From: Hermatobates lingyangjiaoensis
Taxonomy: Eukaryota > Arthropoda > Insecta > Hemiptera > Hermatobatidae
DNA: 64,000 nt
Direction: 5' to 3'
Assembly (NCBI GenBank): GCA_026182355.1
Contig: JAPFBL010000120.1
Location: 186,001-250,000 of the forward strand
How positions within the stretch are numbered: position 1 is the first letter of the stretch; each line of letters begins with the position of its first letter. A program made the position numbers and the translations under genes. Under the pieces are notes generated by a model that worked only from the letters and a program-made list of their open reading frames with translations, had not been told where the DNA came from and ran no database searches. Of this stretch, positions 42,757-52,979 are shown in pieces.

Positions 42757-42898
42757 ATAACATAAAAAAGATAAATCGGGATGCGGTCAGTTTCTTCCAC
42801 TTCCAATCAAACTCTCATTGCCTTGAGAGTGGCAATGAGAGTTTGATTGGAAGTGGAAGAAACTGACCGCATCCCGATTTATCTTTTTTATGTTATAT
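42757..42898. mobile_element. Near-perfect palindrome, unclassified foldback
   Basis: Arms 42,757-42,824 and 42,832-42,898 complement each other without a visible mismatch; spacer about 7 bp. A single diverged arm copy exists at 7,212-7,280. No complete hammerhead core, but it lies in the same TA-rich context as the PLE foldbacks. Confidence 0.75.
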
Positions 42899-42945
42899 AT
42901 CTGTCCCACGGTCGACAATTCATTACTGTTATATATATATATATA

Positions 42946-43134
42946 TATATTGGTATATTTTGGAAGCAGACCTTCTTTTAAACATACCTCATTAAATATC
43001 TTGCCAACATTAAGTTTAGTATGTTTCCTACATACCTTTTCAAGGTTTCGAATGCTACTTTTCCATCTTTGTGGTATCATATAAATTAACTCACCGATTT
43101 TTTTATCTTTAAATGTATTTTTCATATTACACAT
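42946..43134 (-). pseudogene. PLE ORF start in the 5' inverted pLTR
   Basis: MCNMKNTFKDKKIGELIYMI, then 'PQRWKSSIRNLEKVCRKHTK', then 'LNVGKIFNEVCLKEGLLPKY'. Identical over its first part to the plus copy at 43,726 apart from the second residue. It reads into (TA)n. A ribozyme motif precedes it (43,134-43,175 on the minus strand). Confidence 0.65.
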
Positions 43135-43239
43135 GTCCGACGTTTCGGTCTACGTTGACCATTCTCAAGGATTCTATATACAAGGTTTTTTTTAACAATT
43201 CTGTTAAAAAGTTAAAAAAATTCTGTTTTAACTGCGTGA

Positions 43240-43475
43240 AAACTTTGACGACAACACTTTCACGCAGACTTACGATGCATCTCGCAGCCGGAGGACCGAA
43301 AGAACACACAATGAACATACATAAAAGCAGGCTAAGTAGAAAAATGCTGGAAGACAACATTGAAGTATTATATGCAGACAATAATCACACGAGGCTGCAT
43401 ATAATTGAATCATTATGCATAAAGGAAAAGAAGCCGAACCTTAATGATCAGTCCTGTTGTTTTCCAGAATTTTGA
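43240..43475 (+). pseudogene. GIY-YIG endonuclease C-terminal part
   Basis: 'LTTTLSRRLTMHLAAGGPKE', then 'HTMNIHKSRLSRKMLEDNIE', 'YADNNHTRLHIIESL' and a stop at 43,475. It matches the C-terminal part of the 12.3-kb domain (TTLSRRLTMHL, then I-KNHT...LSR), so both come from related PLEs. The GIY and YIG strands themselves are missing. Confidence 0.75.
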
Positions 43476-43686
43476 AGTTACATTCGTGAAAAATAACTAT
43501 ATAGTGATTTAAATAATGTTGTGTAAAAGTTCATGTAGGGAATTTTGTAGCAAACCTGTTACTCATGTTTATTAAGGTAGTGTTTTTTAAAAGTATATTT
43601 TATTATTAGTTATGTTTGATAGAAGTGATGTAATTGTTATTGTAAATAAGTATTTATTAGAATTGTTAAAAAAACCTTGTATATAG

Positions 43687-43726
43687 AATCCTTGAGAATG
43701 GTCAACGTAGACCGAAACGTCGGACA
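43687..43726 (+). ncRNA. Hammerhead-like ribozyme with U3/A8 core, family K
   Basis: TTGAGAA (43,692-43,698), extra T, stem II GGTC/GACC (43,700-43,703 and 43,710-43,713), GAAA (43,714-43,717), helix III ACGT, position 17 = C43721, stem I TCC/GGA. All helices are intact, and C3 and G8 are replaced by U and A. The ORF ATG begins at 43,726, five bases past the predicted cut. Confidence 0.58.
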
Positions 43727-43870
43727 TGTTTAATATGAAAAATACATTTAAAGATAAAAAAATCGGTGAGTTAATTTATATGATACCACAAAGATGGAAA
43801 AGTAGCATTCGAAACCTTGAAAAGGTATGTAGGAAACATACTAAACTTAATGTTGGCAAGATATTTAATG

Positions 43871-43876
<6 letters not shown>
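43726..43876 (+). pseudogene. PLE ORF start in the 3' pLTR
   Basis: MFNMKNTFKDKKIGELIYMI, then 'PQRWKSSIRNLEKVCRKHTK', 'LNVGKIFNEV', then (TA)n to 43,910. The start lies directly after the ribozyme motif. Only ~50 codons are present because the pLTR ends here. Confidence 0.65.
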
Positions 43877-43910
<34 letters not shown>

Positions 43911-43944
43911 GGTACTGTTTTCTTGACCACAGATTACTAACAAA

Positions 43945-44200
43945 CACTTTTTCTTCTTATAATTTATTTGGTCAGGGTTAATATAAGGAATCACCTTTTT
44001 GCCAACGTTTCATCTTTATAACCTCAGGGCTATAAATCAAGGTTAGCTTCTGTTACTGTACCAACATAACCATTGCATATATAACGAATAAATTCTGCAG
44101 TCAATTATGGAATAAATTATTTCGTCAATAAAGACGAAATGTTGGCAAAAAGGTGATTCCGTATATTAACCCTGACCAAATTCCAAGAAGAAGAAAAATT
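43945..44200. mobile_element. PLE foldback, family D, decayed
   Basis: Arms about 43,960-44,040 and 44,125-44,190. Both arms carry the outer 'tttggtcagggttaatat' segment, an exception to the long/short rule. Cores are partly deleted. Confidence 0.65.
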
Positions 44201-44209
44201 ATATATATA

Positions 44210-44465
44210 TATTCACATAAACACGTGAAATAACAATCAATGATCAAACCACAATATCAAATGAGAGAGAAAGACTAGGGTCTTTTAACCGTAGCGGGCT
44301 GTCTTCGTCGGAGTCAAAAATCAAATTCAGAATCCGAGATGGATGTTTGACTCTGACGAAGAACGCTTTTTTCGGTTGAAAGATCTTAGTATTGTTTTCC
44401 CATTTCATATTGTGGTTTTATTATTGATTGTTATTTCACGTGTTTATATGAAATCTTTTTATGTA
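44210..44465. mobile_element. PLE foldback, family A, both arms extended
   Basis: Arms about 44,210-44,323 and 44,345-44,460. Both have the 'cacgtgttta'-type extension, the second exception to the rule. Core on plus: CTGACGA with stem II altered ('acgcttttttcggtt'), GAAAGATCTT. Confidence 0.75.
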
Positions 44466-44469
44466 TATA

Positions 44470-44770
44470 TAACTGAAAAAAAACAGCACATAAAGAACCA
44501 GAACCCTTACTGGATCAATATTTTGAACCAAAGTTCCTCATCAGGAAGAGAATAGAAGGGAAGAAAAAGAGGTACGACACTAGTCCCATTTTACCCAGAA
44601 TTTTGAACTCACGTACCTCATCTTCTTCCCTTCTACTCTCTTCCTGATGACAAACTTCAGTTCAAAATATTGATCCGGTAAGTGTTCTCGTTCTTTATGT
44701 GTTGTTTTCTTTTCAGTTATTTATCTGTTCGGTTTGGAATGTTTAGTATTTCCATTTATATATATATCCC
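44470..44770. mobile_element. PLE foldback, family F
   Basis: Arms about 44,475-44,560 and 44,620-44,725. The right arm alone extends ('atctgttcggtttggaatg') to (TA)n. Plus core CTGATGA with AAAATATT, so G12 is lost. Confidence 0.7.
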
Positions 44771-45890
44771 ACAGTTTTCATTACAAATTAATGATTTTGA
44801 TAAAAATAGTCTATTGAATAATATGAAAAAGAACAGGTAATATATTCTATTTCACGCAAACTTTATATTATCAACAATAAGAAAAGTGTTTGAATTATTT
44901 CTAGGTAATAAGACTGCTAAAAGAGTTTACAGTGACTCCCTATACTTCAGCTGTTACACTAAGCTCATATTGAAAAACTGTATGCTTTGACTTTTTCACT
45001 TTCACTTATATTCTATTACATAATCAGCGTCATTATTAATTATTTCGATATAAACATTTTTTGAAAGACTAAAAAAACCATTTTAAGAGTTACAGGTTTT
45101 AAAGTCTTAAAAAGCAATTAAATAGAATATTATGTAGAGCAAAGGGGTGTCGACATTAGTTGGTAAAAGGATTTAAAAGGCTACGTTGAAACAAAAGGCA
45201 TGAAAAAAGAAGGCGTGACAGTAGGTGAGATGATGGGAATTAATTTGTTAGAAAATAAAAGCATCATAAAGCTAAATAACTTTTTTTTTTTTATTACTGA
45301 GTTCAAGTTACAGACAGCATTTCTAAAGGCTATTGTGCTCAGTATCCCATTATTGTGATTACATCTGTTACTAAGGCTATTATCAGCAAATGGATTCCCT
45401 GTCTCCAAGTCGACTAGAATGGCCAGCCTGTTTACAAGGTGGGCTAAAAGTAGAATTACCTTTCTTAGCTTACTTATTCATGTCTTATAAGTTTTTCAAG
45501 TACTTATAAGATGTTCTTATAAAACCTTATAAGAGTGAATGTTGAAAAACAATGTTTTTTAACTGAGAGCTTGACTACATTTAATAGCAGGTGAGGATTA
45601 ATATTTCAGAAGACCATAATATCTGAAAACCTATTCTTCAAACACATAGGCGAACGAGTTCACTTGATAACCAATGGGAGATAGTTACAGGATCATATAC
45701 GATTTAGCATCCATCAGATACAGTATCAACGAAACATTATGATTACTTGAATAAAGATCAAAGAAGTACATTTGCATACAGATAATTAAAATACTACCAC
45801 CTGTTCTCATGCTTATGGACCCAGTAAAGTAAGAGAACATAAAAATAATGTAAACATCAAAAATAATAAATAGAATTAAAAAAGACATTA
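44771..45890. other. Unassigned DNA
   Basis: No repeat family recognised. Short frames at 45,181-45,408 and 45,685-45,888 (minus) show no domains. Confidence 0.45.
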
Positions 45891-45919
45891 ATATTTCCTT
45901 ATCTCGACCACTTGAACGC

Positions 45920-46230
45920 TCTTTATCGATGTTTGGTCGAGGGTCAAACAGTATACACCTTTAAACCAATTTCGTTTATATTTGTAGACATCTCCAGAGT
46001 TACAGCAATACTGAAATTATTTATCATAACATGAAAAAACTATGTTATTATTTATATGAATATACATACATTTAGTGTTTATTAAAAATACTAAGGCTAA
46101 ATATATATTCACATATAAATAATGTGACCTATATTTTTTTCATGTTATTTTAATTAATTCTGTATTGAGGTAGCTCTAAACATGTCAAAAAATATGATGA
46201 AACGTTGGCTTGAAGGTGTTTTACTGTTTG
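45920..46230. mobile_element. Very decayed PLE foldback, family D-like
   Basis: Minus arm 'CTGGAGATGTCTAC...ACGAAATTGG' and plus arm 'aacatgtc...gatgaaacgttggc' followed by gaaggtg resemble family D cores and the 'ggtgatt' outer side. Low similarity. Confidence 0.4.
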
Positions 46231-46440
46231 CTGCTGGAGTGATAGTCGATAAACAATAATAGTGGAACAAGTATAACTAATGACTAAAGAATATTTGAAA
46301 AAATGGTAAGTATCATTATCAATCTTGGAAAACACTGAGGGTCATTGAGGTCGCGAGGGTCATCTGAGATGAGATCTTGAGGGAGAAACTACGAACTCGT
46401 AAGATGGACATTGAAAGCGGAGAAGCTCTGCTCTGACATA

Positions 46441-47111
46441 CACTAAACCCTCGCTAGTTCACGGTTCAGTTTTCGCGGGTTCAGTGTTTCGAGGAACACT
46501 GAAATGTTCAATTAAAAATTAAAAAAATATTCAACTGTAATTGCAGTAAAAAAAAATAATAAAAAAATACAGCTCGTAATGAAGAAGTACAGTAGTTAGT
46601 ATTAGAGAAGGAAATATACAGGATTCTTTTGTATAGAAAATATATTCTATAGTATTAAATTAAAGGTTAGTAAAAGCTATTAAAAATATTCAATAATCAC
46701 TAAAAATTAATGAAAAATATTAAAACATAATCAAATGTAACAAGAGAATAATAAAAATATCAAAAAAATAGGCCTTTTCTTATATAAATTAAAAAAAAGG
46801 ATAGTTACGATTTTTTTATTTTATTTGCTTGCATTATTATTTACTGTACAATACATTATGAGTATAATTCTCTCTTATAGTCAGTAAAGACGTAATTTCT
46901 TTTTATTAATTATTTCTCATTTTTTCTTTTTGTTTTTCATTTTGATTTACAACACAGTACAGTATTTGGTAAGGTCAGGATTCTCTCTCTATTGGAAAGG
47001 TCGTTGTTTGAGCTATAGAGGCTTTTATAAAGGCGCGTCCATTAGTCGCGGATTTTTGCTTTTCGCGGGTGTCTTCAGTCGGCATTATTTGCGAAAAGTG
47101 AGGGTTTACTG
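46441..47111. mobile_element. pogo/Tigger-like MITE, complete
   Basis: Ends 'cactaaaccctcgctagttc' and '...gtgagggtttactg', flanked by TA on both sides (46,439-46,440 and 47,112-47,113). Second TIR motif 'ttcgcgggt' occurs inside both ends. No transposase is encoded. Homologous to 19,890-20,371. Confidence 0.8.
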
Positions 47112-47119
47112 TATAGTTC

Positions 47120-48150
47120 TTCATCCATGGAACCTTCAACTTATCTCCCATTATACTATTACTTATATTCTAGCATATATAAATGGAACAGATGTATCGG
47201 GAGGCTTTAATTATAACTCAATTATAACACAAGTTGAGTTAAAGGGATAATTTAAACAATTTAATGCCAGCTTTTTAAGTTATAAAAACTACCCTTAGTA
47301 GTAGTGAAATCTATTAAAATTAAGAACTTATTGAAAGTTTTTAACACTGATTACTTGTTTAAATGTCCATAATAATTCTTAAAAACCGTTGAAAATGTTT
47401 ATAAATTTTTTGAAAATAAATCTTAGATTATCTTTTAAAAAAATTTGAGTTTCTTTTTCATCGTCTAGATATTAGGTAATCAGCTAAAACTATTCTTTTG
47501 GATAATTCAAAGTTTGATAATTCTTATCTTATAAAAATCAATCAAATAATTTAACTCTGTATTTTTTATCCATATGTTTGATAATAATTGTACTTAGAGC
47601 AAAGTTGAATGTAGTCTATATTAATTTTTTTTTTTTAAATCATTTTCAAAGTAAATCTACCAAACACTTATTTTTAACTAGCAATTAACTATTTGTGTAT
47701 ATTTTTCATTTGATATAAAATTTAATTACATAATTATAATATTGTTTAACTTTAGAAGCCAATAGTTTCCCTTAGTCAACGTTTTGCCATGATCATATAT
47801 ATATAACCGACATGAAAAACACAAAAGACAGCTGAAATTTTGATTTTCATGTGGGCAGCCATACAATTGGGAGTTAATTTTTAGTTTCTAATATTTTCAT
47901 TTATAAGTAACAAGCATATTCTAAAATAAAATTATGAGAAAAAAAGAAATTGAAAGCAAAACCAACTTTTAAAGTAAGTCTTCAGTTTCGTTTTATGTAT
48001 TATTGTTATTTATTTTATTTGAATTAAAAATAAAATCAATAAAAGATAAAAAAATAGGTTTTATTTATAAAAAAATAATATTTTTATGGGTTGTACAAAA
48101 AAAAAAGTTGAAACCAAAAATGAAAGTTATTAAGAGTTTAAAATAGAAGG
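47120..48150. other. AT-rich DNA with a duplicated segment
   Basis: 47,900-48,060 recurs at 48,585-48,745 ('aagtaacaagcatattct', 'gtttcgttttat'). 47,755-47,850 recurs at 49,590-49,680 ('agaagccaatagttt'). Confidence 0.55.
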
Positions 48151-48360
48151 GACCAGGATGAATACGTGGCTGGTCCAACAAGTGGATTATGTGCAAAAAG
48201 TGGTTAATGGGCAGGTGGGAGAGAAAGGCATGGGCCGGTCCCCACCTGCGGTGGCCAGGAGAGTCCAGGACAGTAGTGCAGAACTTGTGACGGGCCTTAC
48301 CATGAAATCGCCGCGCCGCGCTCTCCGGTATGAACGTCTCCTGCTTTATTAGCCATCGTA
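48150..48360 (+). other. GC-rich island of unknown origin
   Basis: About 200 bp of much higher GC than the flanks ('gggccggtccccacctgcgg', 'tcgccgcgccgcgctctc'). An open frame of 64 codons (48,158-48,352) fills it, MNTWLVQQVDYVQKVVNGQV at the start. No domain recognised. It lies between the two copies of the duplicated AT-rich segment. Coding exon, transposon fragment or transferred DNA are all possible. Confidence 0.3.
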
Positions 48361-48779
48361 TGGAATAAGCTCAACAGGTAATAACTCACCATCAATATTT
48401 AAGTAGCCTTATCTAAGCCATATATGATTGGAACGTATTATGAAAATTTATTAATAAAAGTGATTAATAACACTTTTACTAATATTACTTCCACTTCCAT
48501 AAAACTATGTCTTATTGTGCTACCCTACCTACTCATTTACGGATGCCCCGTTTGTATAAACGAGGTAATTTATACCTTCTATTTTATAAGTAACAAGTAT
48601 GTTCTAAAATAAAATGATAAAAAAAAAAGAAATTGAAAGCAACCTACTTTTAAAGTAAGTGTTCAGTTTCGTTTTATCTGAATTTGATTTTTATTTTATT
48701 TCAATTAAAAATAAAATGAATAAAGGATAAAAAATAGGTATACATGAGGTAAATAAGATATTATTTATACCTTTACAAC

Positions 48780-50760
48780 CACATCTATATCCAACTTTGA
48801 TATTAATAGTAATATATAGTAAGTGACGTTTACTTCATCAAAATAACATTATACTTTTATCAATCCTATCCCCACTTCATACTACAAGGTATCCTTCATC
48901 ATACCTTTAAGTACTAAATATTCTAATTAACTTATCGTATACTTCACTTAACTAATTCTCTCTTTACTTCTAAGAGCCTTTAGCTCTCCTTTACTAATTC
49001 TATCCCCACAAGCATATTCACCACTTTGACTAATACTACCCCTACTATTGACAAACACATCCCTTATTCTTACTACCTCTACATAAACAAAAGTAAGACT
49101 TCTTTCTGCTACCTCCAGCTTTACTTCCATGCACATAAACATCACTTTTGGTAATATTACCTCTACTTCTACAAACGTTCGTCTTATTAACCTAACTTAT
49201 CTATACATCCTTAAAAGTTGTCTTATTTTTGCTATGTATATACACACAAAAGTATTAGAAATATTTAACTAGTTTTATCTGATATTTTAAAAGGAATCCA
49301 GCCATATAAGATTACAACGAATTAAAAAGGTTCATTTATACTTTAATACTAATATGCAATAAGTGACGTTTACTTCATGAAAATTATATTTTAGGGAACC
49401 TATCTCGATTTGTTTAACTTAATTTAAACTGTTTACTTTCAAAAACGTATAATTCACCTTTACTTCTTCCATTCTGACATCTGTATAGATAACTTTTACT
49501 AATATTACCTCTACTACGATAAACATACGTCTTCTTGCGCTACTCCGCCTATGCTTCTACAAACATTTACTAGCATTATAATATCATTTTGACTTTAGAA
49601 GCCAATAGTTTTCCTTAGTCCACGTTTTGCTATTATCATCAATAAATGTCATGGGAAACATCAAAGATAGCTTAGATGGACTTTAACTTATTTCAGCTAC
49701 CTCCACCTCTGCTTATAAAGACGTATAAAGATATCACTTTCAACAATATTACTTCTACTTTTACAAACATACTTCTTATTTCTACTACCTCTAAATCCAC
49801 GAACTTATTACTATAACGCTATACTATACTATAATACTATAATACTATACTATAATGCTGGTCTTATTGCTATAATGTTGCCCACACTTCCTAAGACGTG
49901 CACACCATATTTAATAATTCTACCACTACAACCACAAATCTGTATCTACTATTCACTACTTACACATTAACATCCATAAACCTATACATAGCACATACTA
50001 TGTAACATTAACATCCATAAACCTATACATAGCACATACTATGTAACATTAACATCCATAAACCTATACATAGCACATACTATGTAACATTAACATCCAT
50101 AAACCTATACATAGCACATACTATGTAACATTAACATCCATAAACCTATACATAGCACATACTATGTAACATTAACATCCATAAACCTATACATAGCACA
50201 TACTATGTAAACGTTTTACCAAAAGTCCCTCTACATTTACAAAGGTATATCTTAATATTACTACTTCTACGTTTATTTTGGTAAACGTACCACTTCACTA
50301 ATTCTTTTTTTAATTCAACAAGCGTATACATTATTTCCTAATTCTTCTCTATTTTCAAATACTTATATTTTTTTCTACTTTTACCTATACAGCCACTATT
50401 GCCAGAGATATTTGTCCTATTATAACTTAATCTATTTCTAACATATTTTTTATCGTTACTGCCTTAGTATTTCTAGTGCTACAATCATATGTTTAATGTT
50501 TACTATGTATCCTTTTACTTTAAATACTAAAGATCCTATTTAACTTTTCTTATACTTCGCATAACTTATTTTCTCTTTACTTCCAATAACCTTTATTTCG
50601 CTTTTAACTAATTTTCAAATTTTTGAATATATACAATCGTATATCTACATGAATCTGTTCAAAAGAGATATACTCCATTTCTACTACCTCTGTATCTTCC
50701 ATAGGCATACCTTTAGTTTCACAAGAATAAGGCCACGTGTAATTCTTCAACACGTACTTC
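48780..50760. repeat. Cryptic degenerate tandem repeat field
   Basis: Words such as 'aatattacctctacttct', 'acaaacatacgtctt' and 'ttctactacctct' recur many times at irregular 35-70 bp spacing. Strongly pyrimidine/adenine biased on the plus strand, with few G. Looks like an old tandem repeat eroded by mutation. Confidence 0.55.
49964..50209. repeat. 41-bp tandem repeat, 6 copies
   Basis: Starts at 49,964, 50,005, 50,046, 50,087, 50,128 and 50,169, essentially without mismatches ('acattaacatccataaacct' then 'atacatagcacatactatgta'). A recent expansion within the degenerate field. Confidence 0.95.
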
Positions 50761-50865
50761 TACTTCTGATAATATAATTTTTAGAAGAAGTGCGTTTGAG
50801 GTTCTTCTAGAAAGCTGCATCTCTGGTACTGATTTCTCAAGGGAATACAATGTTTCCTAATGATT

Positions 50866-51095
50866 CTACACCGGAATTATAAAGCCATTGAACTCAAGTT
50901 GATTTTTAGTCAGGCAATTGACGAATACCTAATGTCCTACATGCTCGGTAATAATAGCTTAACGTTCTTCATAAAGATGTGCTAGGATTTGTTCACCTCT
51001 CGCGTGAAAAAATTGACTACTATAGTAAGAATCGAATCATCAATCTCCCAGTCCAAAGACAAGCACACAAGCCATTGTCACCCTGGCTTCATCAT
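50866..51095 (-). repeat. SINE copy, minus orientation, diverged
   Basis: 'acgaatacctaatgtcctac', 'cacctctcgcgtgaa' and reverse B box 'gaatcgaatcatcaatc' through 'ccattgtcaccctggc'. 5' and 3' parts shortened. Confidence 0.6.
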
Positions 51096-51234
51096 CTTAT
51101 TTACTTAGCAAAATATTATTAGTACGTATTTTTTATTCTTAATTAATATAAGGTATATATTTTACATTTTAATAATGATCAATTCTTTTTTAACTAGTAA
51201 AGTAATATTCATAAATTAAAACACATTTTGATAT

Positions 51235-51425
51235 ATATATATATATTTACACAAAGAACACTCAGAAATGAAACAGAAACTCACTACTATATTTCGATCT
51301 CCAAGGTCATCAGGAAGATAGAAACGAGTCGCTCCGAAGGCAGAAAACGACAATGAGTGACGAAGACATCGAAATATAGTAGTGAGTTTCTGTTTCATTT
51401 CTGAATGTTCTTTGTGTCAATATAG
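51235..51425. mobile_element. PLE foldback, family J
   Basis: Arms about 51,252-51,310 and 51,365-51,415. Minus core CTGATGA with weak stem II and GAAATATAG; plus core GTGACGA with GAAATATAG. A single related copy lies at 54.3 kb. Confidence 0.65.
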
Positions 51426-51460
51426 TTTATTTAGTTCGTGGATTTGTTTAATTTAATTGG

Positions 51461-51571
51461 TAAAGTAGCAGCAGCTTCTGCTCTCACGATTTTTGAGCTG
51501 GTGGCCTCAGTCTTGAGGGCGATTCTTCTATCTTGTGGTTGGAGCTTCCACATCAATTGTCCAAGGGACAT
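51461..51571 (-). pseudogene. PLE ORF N-terminal fragment (AEAA type)
   Basis: MSLGQLMWKLQPQDRRIALK, then 'TEATSSKIVRAEAAATL'. Start at 51,571 by similarity to 32,639 and because the ribozyme motif ends ten bases upstream. It ends just after AEAAA at the family J boundary. Confidence 0.6.
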
Positions 51572-51577
51572 CAATTC

Positions 51578-51620
51578 AAACGAGCTTTCGACCATTATTA
51601 CGTTGGTCATCGTCGGGTAA
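51578..51620 (-). ncRNA. Hammerhead-like ribozyme upstream of the ORF start
   Basis: Minus strand CCGACGA (51,616-51,610, U4 changed to C), extra U, stem II GACC/GGTC, GAAA (51,589-51,586), helix III AGCT, C17 at 51,582. Otherwise complete. Confidence 0.52.
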
Positions 51621-52149
51621 AATTTATATATATATATACTTTATTAAAATGTATTTTTATTAAACATAATAATAAATATACATATTAATGTGTGTGATAG
51701 TGTATTTTCATATAGAGCGTGTAAAATTACTACTGACTAATAGTAATATAGACATGCATTTACTATTAGATGTCTACCTCCACAAACTGTTTGTTGTTTA
51801 TACATTGAAGTGTAAACAACTGAAAATAACCATTCATCTGTGGCTTATATTTATATTTACCTTTCCTATCAAACCTTTTCGTAAATATTTCTTCAGGAGA
51901 AAAAAGAGAGTGTGACCCATAAAGGTAACTGATATCGAAAGTTAATTTCATTGGTTCTCCGGCATGCTTGTTCACCCTCCCTTTTTCTCCACAAGACTGA
52001 TTTACCAAACATTACATACAGTAACCGTCTTTGTTTACAATGTGAGTTTCCTTTTTCGTATTCAGTTTTTAATTTAATATTTTTTTGTTTAGTTTAGATT
52101 GTTTTCCAAATTTAAAAAACTTACTTTGGTAGAAAACTTACCACATTAT

Positions 52150-52345
52150 TAAAAAAAAAACGATCACGGTGAAAACACAGCAACACACTTATTTAAATTT
52201 TCCAACCTTTTTGTCATCAGGAGTTGAAGAATAAGAAAAGCCCTGCTTCTCCAGTAAACATCAACAGAGTTGAAGTTGTTTTCAACTCCTGATGACGAAA
52301 TAATCAAAATATTGAAGTAAATCTTGTTGATGTTTTCCGTGTTCT
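52150..52345. mobile_element. Decayed PLE foldback
   Basis: 'tgtcatcaggagttgaa' and 'caactcctgatgacgaaat' face each other. Plus core CTGATGA, 'cgaaataatc', AAAATATTGAAG; G12 lost. Outer ends 'cggtgaaaacac' and 'gttttccgtgttc' match. Confidence 0.6.
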
Positions 52346-52394
52346 TTTTTTTTAATCGTTTGATATATTTAAATTGAAAATGAAAAAAAGTAAC

Positions 52395-52550
52395 AAACAG
52401 AGTAAACAAACGCACTTTCTAACTCAAATCGGTCGTTACGTTTTCGATGTGCTTGGTTTCCCTCTCCTTTTCTCCAAATGACGGATTCTCTGAAAATTTG
52501 AGTTAGTAAGTGTGTTTCTTTATTTTGTGTGTTACTCTTCTTCAATTTTA
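52395..52550 (+). mobile_element. Single decayed family B-like terminus
   Basis: 'gcttggtttccctctccttt', 'tccaaatgacgg', 'gaaaatttgagttagtaag'. CTGA is CAAA, so the ribozyme is dead. Confidence 0.55.
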
Positions 52551-52677
52551 TCAAATAATTTTTCTCTATGAGTTATTTACTTTTATTTATTGATATAATA
52601 ACAAACTTAAAAAATATTTTCTAAACATTTGTTCATGACTAAGGAACAGATAAACTAAAATAATTATTCTAATGTAG

Positions 52678-52975
52678 TGCAATCAGTTATTATATGGTAT
52701 TTACTCGTTGTAGAGTAAAAATCTAATGAAATGGTCTCCACATATAAAAATTTAATGATATAAACAACTCGTTTCGAACATGTAGTGTTCTTCCTCAGGC
52801 ATTAACTAAGGATGAGTGCCTCTGACTGAATCAGTCTTATTCAGAGGCACTCATCCTTAGTTAATGCCTGAGGAAGAACACTACGTGTTCGAAACGAGTT
52901 AATATCATTAAGTTTTTATATGTGGAGACCATTTCATTAGATTTTTACCCTACAATAAAATAATTATATTGTTTT
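52678..52975. mobile_element. PLE foldback, family E
   Basis: Arms about 52,712-52,828 and 52,845-52,965, nearly perfect, spacer ~15 bp. The left arm alone extends ('cagttattatatggtattta'). Both arms carry hammerhead cores. Confidence 0.85.
52861..52911 (+). ncRNA. Hammerhead ribozyme, family E
   Basis: CTGAGGA (52,868-52,874), extra A, stem II GAACAC/GTGTTC (6 bp), GAAA (52,891-52,894), helix III ACGAGT, T17 at 52,900. Stem I closes distally as TTAATG (52,861-52,866) with CATTAA (52,906-52,911), leaving an internal loop near the core, a place where natural hammerheads make loop-loop contacts. Confidence 0.68.
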
Positions 52976-52979
52976 ATTA

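Larger units (their letters stand above)
42900..43910 (+). mobile_element. PLE with inverted pLTRs, family K
   Basis: The left inverted pLTR (minus, about 42,930-43,180) and right pLTR (plus, about 43,680-43,876) flank a GIY-YIG remnant and 3' UTR. The left arm runs to 'CLKEGLLPKYTN', the right stops after 'VGKIFNEV'; both end in (TA)n. Each pLTR carries a U3/A8 hammerhead-like motif directly before its ATG. Confidence 0.82.
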
